NCBI GenBank assembly: GCA_020051695.1
Contig: JAGVQM010000025.1
Coordinates: 1-48,631, forward strand
Origin: Candidatus Zixiibacteriota bacterium
GTDB taxonomy: Bacteria; Zixibacteria; MSB-5A5; WJJR01; JAJRUJ01
DNA: 48,631 bases
Direction of reading: 5' to 3'
Position numbers and translations under genes: made by a program. Under the pieces are notes generated by a model. That model was not told the DNA's origin. It saw nothing but the letters and a program-made list of their open reading frames with translations, and searched no databases. This document shows, piece after piece, positions 17,111 to 25,799 of the stretch; the first letter of the stretch is position 1, and each line of letters starts with the position of its first letter.

Positions 17111-18025
17111 GTGCTATGCGCAGGTCCGGTAGGCATTGCGGTTGTCTTGTTATTATCCATGTGTGCCAGGACAGGGCACGCTTTATGGAAAATCGACGTG
17201 GAAAGCGTCACGGCCGTTCAATCTGAACAGAATGTTTCAATAGAAGTGACGATGTTTTGGGAGATGGACCTTGCGGCGGTAACGATACCGCTTGTTGTCA
17301 GAGAAGTTGATGCAGGTGCATTCTGGACTGGTGAGCTGCCATATGATACTGGTGGCGTTGCTGGATCACACCCGCATGTTAAAGGCGTAACATGGCATTG
17401 GGCGGAACCATGGGCGACGTTGATCGAAGAGTTCAGGCCTGTTGTTCCCTCTGCTCCATGCAACGACAACGGCGATATTGGCTATGACGGAATTTCACCT
17501 GATCACTTTGTCATCACTGCAGGGGGATTTGGAGTACCACCTTACGGAATACCACTGACCCCTCAACCCGATGGTTATCCCATAGTATTGTTTTCCTTTG
17601 ATGTCACTGACATAGTCGGGTCGTTTGAGATTGATACTGCCTGTGCCTCCGCACAACTGTACGATATATTATTGTGCGAACCTGTTATCATGGGCGAGCC
17701 GAAACCGTGTTGCTTCGGGCCCTCGGCGGAACCGCCGTGCAACGTCGACTTTGTTTTCAACAAAGGAATTGTCACGATAGCCGAGTGTGATTGTGGAGCG
17801 ATTTGGGGGGATGTTAATGCGGACGGGAAACTCCACCCGGTAGACGTAGCGTATATGGTAAATTATGTATATAAGCAGCTTGACGGGCGTGTTTCACCGC
17901 CGATTTGCCCATATGAATGCGGTGATGTCAATTGTGATGGGAGCGTGGAAGCACTCGATGTGAGTTTCTATGTGGCTACCGTTTTCAGGGGTTTGGGGCC
18001 ATTCCCGTGCTCACCATGCGATTGA
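17111..18025 (+). CDS. Secreted protein with C-terminal dockerin-like repeat pair
   Basis: Exported protein of about 304 residues. A hydrophobic signal stretch (IAVVLLLSMCARTGHA) is followed by a beta-rich region of some 200 residues that recalls cohesin-like or adhesion modules, and two calcium-loop repeats, GDVNADGKLHPVDVAYMVNY and GDVNCDGSVEALDVSFY, separated by 20 residues. Such dockerin-type I pairs are common in secreted proteins of these candidate phyla without a cellulosome. The annotated GTG at 17111 overlaps the GGGAGG ribosome site; the properly spaced ATG at 17116 is in another frame that ends early, so a one-base change near the start is possible. Base composition is lower in GC than in the neighbours. 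Confidence 0.7.
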   Translation: MLCAGPVGIAVVLLLSMCARTGHALWKIDVESVTAVQSEQNVSIEVTMFWEMDLAAVTIPLVVREVDAGAFWTGELPYDTGGVAGSHPHVKGVTWHWAEPWATLIEEFRPVVPSAPCNDNGDIGYDGISPDHFVITAGGFGVPPYGIPLTPQPDGYPIVLFSFDVTDIVGSFEIDTACASAQLYDILLCEPVIMGEPKPCCFGPSAEPPCNVDFVFNKGIVTIAECDCGAIWGDVNADGKLHPVDVAYMVNYVYKQLDGRVSPPICPYECGDVNCDGSVEALDVSFYVATVFRGLGPFPCSPCD

Positions 18026-18143
18026 GATGCCGAACAACACCCCGTGGCATCCGGAAGCATTACCGACACATGCATATTGATATTCAGTGATTCTCCACGT
18101 TTCAATATTCCTCCATAATAAGTAAGGCGTCAAACCGCGTGAT

Positions 18144-19286
18144 GTGTTATGTTGCTTGCCAAATTGGGAGGCAGATATCACCGACCTGAACACATATTTA
18201 TTTATCAACTCCGCCAAATTCTGGGGTGGGGGAGAGCAATGGTTTTTGCAGTGTGCGCGGGAGCTGGCGCGGCGCGGCCACCGTGTGACAGTCGCCGGGC
18301 GCCGCGACGGCATCTTTCTCCAGCAGATCGGCGAGGCCGGCCTGCACACCCTGCCGTTGTCGCTTGCCGCCGATTTCGCGCCACTCGATATGTTGCGCCT
18401 GCGGCGCTGGTTGATCGTGCATGAACCGCAGGCCGTCCTCTGTAACTTCACCCGGGATGTGCGCCTGGCGGGCCGGACCTTGCATCATACCCACGGCATT
18501 TACTCGGTATTGTTCTGGGTCATGGGATCGATTCTATTGAAAGACACTCGCCGCCACCGCCAACTCGTCACCAGGTATGTCGATCATTTCATCGTTCCCT
18601 CCGAATCGTTGAAAACCGAATTGCTGGCATTTTCTTATGTGAACCGGCCGACTGTCGAAGTCCTCCCCATCGGGCTGGACCTCCGACAATGGCCGGACCC
18701 GTCGCCCGAGGATGTCGCCACCGTCCGCCGCCAATGCGGAATCACCGATGACCGCATGATCGTCGGCGCCTTTGCCCGTCTGGAGCCGAGGAAGGGCCAC
18801 CATTCGCTGCTGCTGGCCTGGGAAACTGTACATCACCACTTTCCCGATGCTGAACTCTGGCTGGTCGGCGCCGGCTCGGCTGAGAGGGAATGGCGTGAAC
18901 TGGTCCGTTCCCGGGACATTCGCGGTGTCAAATTCATGGGCTTTGTCAAAAATGTCCGCGAAGTGATGCCGGCCTGTGACATTGTCGTCCAACCCTCCCT
19001 GTACGAACCGTTCGGGATCACGCTGCTGGAGGCCATGGCCTGCGCCAAACCGGTAGTATGCACCAGGGTCGGTGGTATGCCCGAGGTCGTCGCGGAAAAT
19101 GAAACTGCCTTCCTGGTCCCGCCCGATGCCCCTGCTGCGCTGGCCGGCGCCGTGCTGGAATTGATGAACAACCCCACCTGCCGCACGGGGTTCGGGCGTG
19201 CCGGGCGCGGCCGCGTGGAAGAATTGTTTACGCTGGCCCGGATGGCCGACCGTCTGGAAGAGATGCTGGTCTATCTCAAGCCATAG
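18144..19286 (+). CDS. GT4-type glycosyltransferase (envelope polysaccharide)
   Basis: Retaining glycosyltransferase of the GT-B fold, about 370-380 residues. The N-terminal domain opens with NSAKFWGGGEQWFL, the glycine-rich acceptor loop. The C-terminal nucleotide-sugar domain has VGAFARLEPRKGHHSLLLA, LWLVGAGS, and the EX7E motif YEPFGITLLEAMACAKP followed by TRVGGMPEVV. It probably adds a sugar to lipopolysaccharide or exopolysaccharide at the cytoplasmic membrane, with the next two genes. The GTG at 18144 has no ribosome site. A strong GGGAGG (18166-18171) stands 5 bases before an in-frame ATC (18177), which gives the more natural N-terminus MTDLNTYLFINSAK, so ATC may be the true start. 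Confidence 0.88.
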   Translation: MLCCLPNWEADITDLNTYLFINSAKFWGGGEQWFLQCARELARRGHRVTVAGRRDGIFLQQIGEAGLHTLPLSLAADFAPLDMLRLRRWLIVHEPQAVLCNFTRDVRLAGRTLHHTHGIYSVLFWVMGSILLKDTRRHRQLVTRYVDHFIVPSESLKTELLAFSYVNRPTVEVLPIGLDLRQWPDPSPEDVATVRRQCGITDDRMIVGAFARLEPRKGHHSLLLAWETVHHHFPDAELWLVGAGSAEREWRELVRSRDIRGVKFMGFVKNVREVMPACDIVVQPSLYEPFGITLLEAMACAKPVVCTRVGGMPEVVAENETAFLVPPDAPAALAGAVLELMNNPTCRTGFGRAGRGRVEELFTLARMADRLEEMLVYLKP

Positions 19287-19353
19287 CTGGACGATTTACA
19301 GCCGTGTTGTGTATATTGCCGAGGGCTTTTTCGGCAGGCGGGAGAGCAGAGCG

Positions 19354-20466
19354 TTGCGTATTCTACATTCGATTGTCCTGGATGGCTGGTCGGCAGGTTC
19401 CTGGTATGCGGTTAACATGGCCCGTCAGTTGAACATGCTGGGGCATGACAACCTGTTTGTCTGCCGGCCGGCGTGCCGCACGCAACGAGAAGCCGCCCTG
19501 GCCGGTCTGGAAATCCATGACCGCATAAATCTCGAACGGAAAAACCCGCTTGCCGTCGTCGCCAATCTGTCCGCCCTCGGCCGTTTATTACTCGACTGGA
19601 AGCCGGATGTTATTTGCGCTCACTGGGGCGAGGACCACTCGTATTGGGGCACGATCAAGGCGCTTTATCGTCACCCGGCGCCGCTGGTCCGCGTCCGCGC
19701 CCTTGATCCTAAACCGCCCAACGCGCATCGGTTGTCGCGCTGGCTGCATGAACGCCAAACCCGGCTGGTGATTACTTCCAACAGCTTTCTGCGCGATTGT
19801 TACTTGCGGCAATTTAATCTGGCGCAGGATCAGGTAAGACTCATTCCTCCCGGATTGGACTTTGCCGAATACCGCGACATTCCTGTCGGTCCTCCAGCCG
19901 GGTCACCCTTTAAATCGAAGACGCCGATAGTGGGCGTGCTGGCCCGCTTTTCACCGGTGAAAGGCCATCATGTTTTTTTCCAAGCCGCACGCCTGATCGC
20001 CGCCCGGTTTCCCGAGGTGCATTTTCTGCTGGCCGGTTTTGCCTCCGAATTGAAAACAGCAGACCTTGAACGCATGGCCGCCGCTGCCGGGGTGGCCGAA
20101 CTGACGGAAATTATCGGCGAACGCACCGGGCCTTCCGCGCCGATTGTCGTCCGGTTCGATGTCGGCGTGGTCAGTTCGGTGTACTCCGAATCGGTCTCCC
20201 GCGCGCTGATGGAAAACCTTGCGGCCGGAGTGCCGGTAGTGGCCACGGCTGTCGGCGGCGTGCCGGATATTCTGCGGGAGGGAGATTTCGGCATCCTTAT
20301 TCAGCCGGAAGCCCCTGAGGAATTAGCCGATGGTGTTTTGCAATTGCTGCTGGATGACCGCCGTCGCCGTGCATACGGCCATGCCGGGCGCGAATTCATC
20401 CGGGACAAACGAACGTGGGCGCAGGCGGCGCAGGCGTTTGCTGAAGCCCTGGCCGGGATTGTATGA
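19354..20466 (+). CDS. GT4-type glycosyltransferase
   Basis: About 370 residues with GT-B architecture. The N-terminal half begins LRILHSIVLDGWSAGSWYAVNMARQL. The C-terminal half has VGVLARFSPVKGHHVFF, FLLAGFASEL, and the EX7E region as YSESVSRALMENLAAGVPVVAT with VGGVPDIL. I chose the TTG at 19354 because GGAGAG lies 7 bases upstream and the conserved sequence starts immediately; the frame stays open back to 19198 but that part overlaps the previous gene in another frame and has no family character. The end overlaps the next start (ATGA), so the three glycosyltransferases are one operon. Confidence 0.85.
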   Translation: MRILHSIVLDGWSAGSWYAVNMARQLNMLGHDNLFVCRPACRTQREAALAGLEIHDRINLERKNPLAVVANLSALGRLLLDWKPDVICAHWGEDHSYWGTIKALYRHPAPLVRVRALDPKPPNAHRLSRWLHERQTRLVITSNSFLRDCYLRQFNLAQDQVRLIPPGLDFAEYRDIPVGPPAGSPFKSKTPIVGVLARFSPVKGHHVFFQAARLIAARFPEVHFLLAGFASELKTADLERMAAAAGVAELTEIIGERTGPSAPIVVRFDVGVVSSVYSESVSRALMENLAAGVPVVATAVGGVPDILREGDFGILIQPEAPEELADGVLQLLLDDRRRRAYGHAGREFIRDKRTWAQAAQAFAEALAGIV

Positions 20467-21245
20467 ATCAGCCCCCTGACAAAAATCCGCAACGACTGTC
20501 GGTTGTCCTGATGGTCAAAAACGAGGCGGCCAATCTGCCCCGGGCTTTGCGGTCAGTGGCGTTCGCCGATGAAATCATCGTCGCCGATACCGGCAGTACT
20601 GATGAAACTGTGCAGATCGCCCGCGAACTTGGTGCAAAAGTCATTTCGTGCGCCTGGTCCGGTTTCGGGCCGACCAAAGCGCAGGCGCTGGCTCAGGCCG
20701 CCGGGGCGTGGGTGCTATCATTGGATGCCGATGAGGAGTTAACCCCCGAATTGGCCGCTAAGATCCGTGACGTGGTCACTGGTGTGGATCAGGAGCATGC
20801 GGCTTTCCGGATCAACCGCCAATCGAATTTCCTCGGCCGCTGGCTGCGGCATTCGGGGTGGTTTCCCGATTATGTCACCCGCCTATATCGCCGGGGGCAG
20901 GCCCGGATGTCCGACCAGGCGGTCCATGAAAAGATTATCCCTGACGGGACTGTCGGCACGTTGTCGGGTTTGTTGCTGCACTACACCGACCCGACAGTCG
21001 GCCACTATCTGGACAAGATGAAACTCTACGCCCGTTTATCGGCGGAAGAGCTGTTTGCGTCCGGGCGCCGCTGCCGCTGGTCGGACCTCGTGCTGCGGCC
21101 ACCGTTTATGCTGCTTAAGACGTATGTTTTCAAGTGTGGGTTTCTTGACGGCTGGCAGGGGTTTGTCCTGGCGGTTTTTTCGGCGGTGCATGTGTTCAGC
21201 AAATACGCCTGGTTGAAATCGCTGTCGGCCGAACATGACAAGTAG
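20463..21245 (+). CDS. GT2-family lipopolysaccharide core-type glycosyltransferase (WaaE/KdtX-like)
   Basis: Inverting GT-A enzyme of 260 residues. LSVVLMVKNEAANLPRALRS begins the nucleotide-binding fold, IIVADTGSTDETVQIA follows, and the DXD-type metal site is LSLDADEEL. The C-terminal part (RLYRRGQARMSDQAVHE, then YTDPTVGHYLDKM, and a membrane-associated end) is typical of the WaaE-like group, which adds a glucose to inner-core heptose. Activity is by analogy. The ATG overlaps the preceding stop by four bases. The next gene, def, follows after 12 bases. Confidence 0.88.
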   Translation: MNQPPDKNPQRLSVVLMVKNEAANLPRALRSVAFADEIIVADTGSTDETVQIARELGAKVISCAWSGFGPTKAQALAQAAGAWVLSLDADEELTPELAAKIRDVVTGVDQEHAAFRINRQSNFLGRWLRHSGWFPDYVTRLYRRGQARMSDQAVHEKIIPDGTVGTLSGLLLHYTDPTVGHYLDKMKLYARLSAEELFASGRRCRWSDLVLRPPFMLLKTYVFKCGFLDGWQGFVLAVFSAVHVFSKYAWLKSLSAEHDK

Positions 21246-21257
21246 AAGGACACGATC

Positions 21258-21800
21258 ATGGCCATCCGCAAAATTGCCCGCCTCGGGCACCCGGTACTGC
21301 GGCAGCGCGCCCGCGAAATCCCCCTTGATTTGATTGCCACGCCGGATGTGCAGCAACTGATTGACGACATGCAGGAGACGATGCGCGAATACGAAGGCGT
21401 CGGCCTGGCGGCGCCGCAGGTGCACGAATCGGTCCGGCTGGCGATCACCGCTGACATTTATGATCCCGGCACGGGAAATACGCTCTTGCTCGCCGGCAAA
21501 GTGCTGGTCAACCCGGAGATTACCTTCCTCACCCGCGCCGAAGAGGCCTACTGGGAGGGGTGTTTGTCGGTGCCCGACCTGCGCGGCACAGTGGCCCGCC
21601 CGCGGGAGATCGCGGTCAAGGCGTACGACCGTGAGGGGCGGAAAGTCGAATTCCAGGCTGAGGGTTTCGCGGCGACCGTGATCCAGCATGAGTTCGACCA
21701 TCTTGACGGCATCGTGTTCCTCGACCGCATGCGCGATTTAAAATCATTATCGTTTATTAAAGAGTTTGAACGTTATGTGGCGGATGCGGGCAACGAGTAG
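21258..21800 (+). CDS. def: Peptide deformylase
   Basis: Metalloenzyme that removes the formyl group from the N-terminal methionine of new proteins. The 180 residues show all three active-site motifs: GVGLAAPQ at 47-54, EGCLSVP at 100-106 (metal cysteine at 102), and QHEFDH at 143-148 (two metal histidines and the catalytic glutamate). AAGGA lies upstream of the ATG. A formyltransferase gene (fmt), a frequent neighbour, is not here; instead it follows the glycosyltransferases. Confidence 0.97.
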   Translation: MAIRKIARLGHPVLRQRAREIPLDLIATPDVQQLIDDMQETMREYEGVGLAAPQVHESVRLAITADIYDPGTGNTLLLAGKVLVNPEITFLTRAEEAYWEGCLSVPDLRGTVARPREIAVKAYDREGRKVEFQAEGFAATVIQHEFDHLDGIVFLDRMRDLKSLSFIKEFERYVADAGNE

Positions 21801-21846
21801 TAATCCTGGCCGGCCGCGATAATCCACCAATAGTCTGCGATCAGGT

Positions 21847-24522
21847 ATGCCGCCGCTAAGCGCCAGCATAATTGAACGGCTGCTCGACCGGGTGCGCCGT
21901 CCCTCCCGGTATATCGGCGGCGAATTCCATCTCGTACGCAAGGACCCCGCAACACTCGGCGTGCGGATCTGCCTGGCGTTCCCCGAAGTGTATGAAATCG
22001 GCATGTCGCATCTGGGGCTGCGGATTTTATACGATGTGCTCAACCGGGATGCCGCCGTGTATGCCGAACGGGCGTTTTGTCCCTGGCCGGACTTGGAAAA
22101 ACTGATGCGGGAGGAAAATGTCCCGCTGTGGTCGCTGGAAACCCGCACGCCCCTGTCGGAGTTTGATCTCGTCGGTTTTTCCCTGCAATCGGAGATGATT
22201 GGCACCAACGTGTTGACGATGCTCGATCTGGCCGGGATACCGCTGTTGGCCGCCGATCGTGACAATTCTCATCCTTTGATCATTGGCGGCGGACCGGTTG
22301 CCTTCAATCCTGAACCGTTCGCCGATTTTTTTGATTGTTTTATCATTGGGGACGGGGAGACGGCGCTGCCGGAATTTTTGCGGGCGTTTCGCACTTTGGA
22401 GCTTCACCGACCCACCGCAAGCGGTGGGGCACCCTGTAGGACGAATCGCCGCGACATTTTGCACAGACTGTGCACCGGTGACGGCGTATACGTTCCTTCC
22501 CTATATCAGACTGAAACCGACACGAACACAGGGTTTACTATCATCCGGGATACCGGGGACGCCCCCTGTCCGGTCCGCCGGGCGCTGGTCGATGATCTTA
22601 CCGGCCATCCGTTCCCCACGCAGGTTCTGGTACCGCAGGGTGATATCGTTCATGACCGTTATGCCATGGAAATTGCCCGGGGGTGTACCGAGGGCTGCCG
22701 TTTCTGCCAGGCAGGGATCATTTATCGTCCCCAGCGCGAACGCCCGCCGCGCGAGATCATCAATTCCCTGGCTGCGGGTATCGACTGCACCGGCTATGAT
22801 GAGGCCTCGCTGACCGCGCTGTCCACCGCCGATTATACCGGGATCGAACAACTGGCCCGCGCAGCAATGACGGTCCTGGCCCCGCGCCATGCCGCCATGT
22901 CGGTTTCGTCGCTGCGGGCTTACGGCATCACCAAAGACCTCGCTGCCGGTATCGCCGGGGTCCGCAAGACCGGCTTCACCATTGCCCCCGAGGCGGGCAC
23001 CCAGCGGTTGCGCAACGTGATCAACAAGGGGATCACCGACGAGGATATCACTACTGCCGCGCAAATCGCTTTTAATGCCGGCTGGAAATTGCTCAAATTA
23101 TATTTTATGATCGGCCTGCCCACCGAGACCGACGAGGATGTTGCGGCGATTGCCGCGACCGCAATTCGGGTGCTGAAACTCTCGGCGGGCGCCAAAGGCC
23201 GGGCGCGGGCAAAGATCAATGTGGCCGTGGCTTCGTTTGTGCCCAAGCCCCATTCGCCCTTTGCCTGGGCGGCGTTCGATAATCCGGAGAATCTGAAACG
23301 AAAACAAAACCTGCTGCGATCACTGCTGAATCGTCATAAAAATATTCAAATCAAATTTCACAACGTGGAACAATCGACCCTGGAGGCGGTGCTGGCGCGC
23401 GGCGACCGCCGTCTGGGCCGGGTTCTGCACGCCGCCTGGATCGGCGGCGCGCGCTTTGATGAATGGACCGAGCATTTTCGGATGCCGATCTGGGAGAAAG
23501 CGTTCGCTTCGTGCAACATCGCTCCCGCGCAATATCTGGCGGAGTTCCCCCTCGAGGCCCGGTTGCCCTGGGACCATATCGACCCGGGGGTTGATCGGGA
23601 ATTCTTGCGGCGGGAATATCAGCGGGGTCTGGCGGGCAAATGTACTCACCCGTGCGAAAAACCGCCCGCCGGGACCGGGGCCGACGGCAAGCTGGTGTGT
23701 TATTCCTGCGGGCTGGCGTGTGATCTGGAGGCTATTGCCGGCCGCCGCGCGGATGGGGCACGGCAACTGCAGAAATTGACTCCACCGGTGGCCCAACATT
23801 TCCTGTCTCGGGCGATGGGCGGCGGCAACCACTCCCTGCGTTATCGGTTGTGCTATGGCAAAACCGGCTGGTCGCGGTATTTATCGCATCTGGAGGTTGT
23901 CCGGCTCTGGCAGCGGGCTTTCCGCCGGGCGGGGATTATCCTGCAACATTCAGCGGGATTCCATCCCCACCCCAGGTTATCGTTCGGCCCGGCGTTGCCG
24001 GTGGGTGTCGAGGGTTTATCCGAATACCTCGATTGCCATACCGTGGAATATGCAGTCCCGGAGCACATGCGGCGCGCGTTGACCAACGCCTTGCCCGACA
24101 CCTTCCCGTTGCACGATCTTCGTGAAATATCCCGCCACACCCCGGGCATCGAGAAACTGATTGATCTTCACCTTTATGAAATCAGTGGTCCGGTATCCTC
24201 CGGCGGCCTTGTCTCGCTCATCAACGAGAAAATCGCTGCCGAGACCTGGATAATTACCCGAAAAAAGGAACAAACCATGCGAAAACTGGACGCACGGCCA
24301 TATATTATCAGCGTGGAGGAAAAACTCGCGGACGGGTATTCACGAGTGGAATTGAAACTGAAAAGTATCGCGGGCGGCACAGTCAAACCCGGTGAGCTGC
24401 TCGAAGCCCTATACGGCGAAATTCCCGCCGGGACAAGGATTGTCCGGGTGGGGCTGGGCCGGGAAATCGCCGGGAAATTTGTCACTCCGCTGGATGAGGC
24501 ATGCCTGACAGTAAACGGGTGA
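21847..24522 (+). CDS. TIGR03960-type radical SAM protein fused to DUF2344 domain
   Basis: An 891-residue two-part protein. Residues about 40-180 form a B12-binding-like N-terminal domain (CLAFPEVYEIGMSHLGLRIL, then IIGGGPVAFNPEPFADFFD). The radical SAM core has its 4Fe-4S motif at Cys280-x3-Cys284-x2-Cys287 (ARGCTEGCRFC) and the downstream GTQRLRNVINKG and VASFVPKPHSPFAWA motifs. A cysteine-rich stretch (about 598-625, several CxxC) may bind metal. From about 662 comes the DUF2344 'radical SAM-linked' domain (LCYGKTGWSRYLSHLEV, HPHPRLSFGPALPVG). Both halves are widely conserved, often beside ribonuclease G and ribosomal protein genes, but the reaction is unknown; a role in RNA or ribosome modification is suspected. 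A palindromic insert occurs at codons 189-194. It overlaps mtaB by 22 bases. Confidence 0.88.
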   Translation: MPPLSASIIERLLDRVRRPSRYIGGEFHLVRKDPATLGVRICLAFPEVYEIGMSHLGLRILYDVLNRDAAVYAERAFCPWPDLEKLMREENVPLWSLETRTPLSEFDLVGFSLQSEMIGTNVLTMLDLAGIPLLAADRDNSHPLIIGGGPVAFNPEPFADFFDCFIIGDGETALPEFLRAFRTLELHRPTASGGAPCRTNRRDILHRLCTGDGVYVPSLYQTETDTNTGFTIIRDTGDAPCPVRRALVDDLTGHPFPTQVLVPQGDIVHDRYAMEIARGCTEGCRFCQAGIIYRPQRERPPREIINSLAAGIDCTGYDEASLTALSTADYTGIEQLARAAMTVLAPRHAAMSVSSLRAYGITKDLAAGIAGVRKTGFTIAPEAGTQRLRNVINKGITDEDITTAAQIAFNAGWKLLKLYFMIGLPTETDEDVAAIAATAIRVLKLSAGAKGRARAKINVAVASFVPKPHSPFAWAAFDNPENLKRKQNLLRSLLNRHKNIQIKFHNVEQSTLEAVLARGDRRLGRVLHAAWIGGARFDEWTEHFRMPIWEKAFASCNIAPAQYLAEFPLEARLPWDHIDPGVDREFLRREYQRGLAGKCTHPCEKPPAGTGADGKLVCYSCGLACDLEAIAGRRADGARQLQKLTPPVAQHFLSRAMGGGNHSLRYRLCYGKTGWSRYLSHLEVVRLWQRAFRRAGIILQHSAGFHPHPRLSFGPALPVGVEGLSEYLDCHTVEYAVPEHMRRALTNALPDTFPLHDLREISRHTPGIEKLIDLHLYEISGPVSSGGLVSLINEKIAAETWIITRKKEQTMRKLDARPYIISVEEKLADGYSRVELKLKSIAGGTVKPGELLEALYGEIPAGTRIVRVGLGREIAGKFVTPLDEACLTVNG
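22411..22428. repeat. Perfect 8-bp GC palindrome inside the radical SAM gene
   Basis: CCCACCGC (22411-22418), a two-base spacer AA, and GCGGTGGG (22421-22428). It encodes PTASGG at a point where the protein, from HRPTASGG to about LHRL, looks like an added loop between the B12-like and radical SAM domains. It may be a repetitive extragenic palindrome that landed in frame. Confidence 0.45.
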
Positions 24523-25799
24523 GTTTGTTCACGCTGGGTTGCCGGCTCAATCAGGCCGAGACCGCCCTGATCGCCGATTCGTTTCGCGCGCGCGGGTATG
24601 TCATCGTGCCGTTTGGCAAACCCGCCGAGGTCAGCGTGATCAACACCTGCTCGGTGACCGCCCATGCCGACGCCCATTGCCGCAACGCCATCCGCCGCGC
24701 CCGCAAGGTCTCGCCCGAGGGTGTCGTGGCCGCCGTGGGGTGTTATGCCCAGTCGGAGACCGCCGCGGTCAAAACCGTGCTCGGCGTCGATTATATCGTC
24801 GGCACCGACCGCAAATTGCAAATCGCGGCAATCATTGATGAAGGTGTTCGGCCGCCGGAACCCGAAATTTTCATCGAGCGCACACATACCAACGATCCTC
24901 TGGAATTCGACGCCGTCGGGTATTATCCCGAAGCGACCCGCGCCAATATCAAAATCCAGGACGGCTGCGATTTTAATTGCGCCTTTTGTGTGCTGCCCCG
25001 GGTGCGGGGGCGGGCGCGCTCGCGCCGCATGAGTGATATTATCCACGAAGCCGGGCAACTTGCGGCGCGGGGCCATAAAGAAATCGTTCTGGCCGGTGTC
25101 TGTATCGGCTCGTACAGTTCTGATGTGTTTACGATCGTCGATGTCGCCCGGCAAATCGCCGAAATCGACGCGGTCAAACGTATACGCATTTCCTCGATTG
25201 AACCAAGTACAGTAAGCGATGACCTGTTGTGCTGGATGGCCGATGCCGGGAAGGCCTGCCGCCATTTGCATATTCCGGTCCAATCCGGCGACAGCAAAAT
25301 CCTCGCCGCCATGCGCCGCGAGTATACACTTGATGATTTCAAGCGGTTGGTTGACCGGGCGACGACGCTGATGCCTGATCTTGGGCTGGGTACGGATATA
25401 ATGGTCGGCTTCCCCGGTGAGGGCGAGGCCGAATTCCAAAACACCGTGCGGCTGGTCGAGGAGCTGCCGTTTTCGTATTTGCACGTCTTCAGCTATTCCG
25501 ACCGCCCCAAAACCACCGGGTTGAAATTGCCCAATAAAAACGATCCCGAGACGATTAAAAATCGTTCGAATTTCATGCACGAGCTGGGTGAAAAGAAAAA
25601 GCGCGCTTTCGCCGAAAAACACATCGGCAAATCGGTCGAGGTCCTGGTCGAACGCCGCGATGAAAACGGGCTTTGGAATGGCTTTACCGGTCAGTATTTG
25701 AAGGTGTATTTTGAGGATGAAAGAGAATTTCAGAATTGCATGGTCGAGGTGATACCAACAAGTTACAATAAAGAAGTTTTGAGTGGGGAGGTCGGGTGA
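24501..25799 (+). CDS. mtaB: tRNA (t6A37) methylthiotransferase
   Basis: Adds a methylthio group to C2 of t6A at position 37 of ANN-decoding tRNAs, using two 4Fe-4S clusters and SAM. The 432 residues contain the UPF0004 domain with cysteines at 14 (FTLGCRLNQAE), 50 (VINTCSVTAHAD) and 81 (AVGCYAQ), and the radical SAM motif C156-x3-C160-x2-C163 (IQDGCDFNCAFCVLP). The CRLNQ and NTCSVT wording separates MtaB from MiaB. A TRAM-like tail follows. The start overlaps the radical SAM gene. miaB lies 1.8 kb downstream, so both 2-methylthio enzymes sit in one region. Confidence 0.93.
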   Translation: MPDSKRVSLFTLGCRLNQAETALIADSFRARGYVIVPFGKPAEVSVINTCSVTAHADAHCRNAIRRARKVSPEGVVAAVGCYAQSETAAVKTVLGVDYIVGTDRKLQIAAIIDEGVRPPEPEIFIERTHTNDPLEFDAVGYYPEATRANIKIQDGCDFNCAFCVLPRVRGRARSRRMSDIIHEAGQLAARGHKEIVLAGVCIGSYSSDVFTIVDVARQIAEIDAVKRIRISSIEPSTVSDDLLCWMADAGKACRHLHIPVQSGDSKILAAMRREYTLDDFKRLVDRATTLMPDLGLGTDIMVGFPGEGEAEFQNTVRLVEELPFSYLHVFSYSDRPKTTGLKLPNKNDPETIKNRSNFMHELGEKKKRAFAEKHIGKSVEVLVERRDENGLWNGFTGQYLKVYFEDEREFQNCMVEVIPTSYNKEVLSGEVG

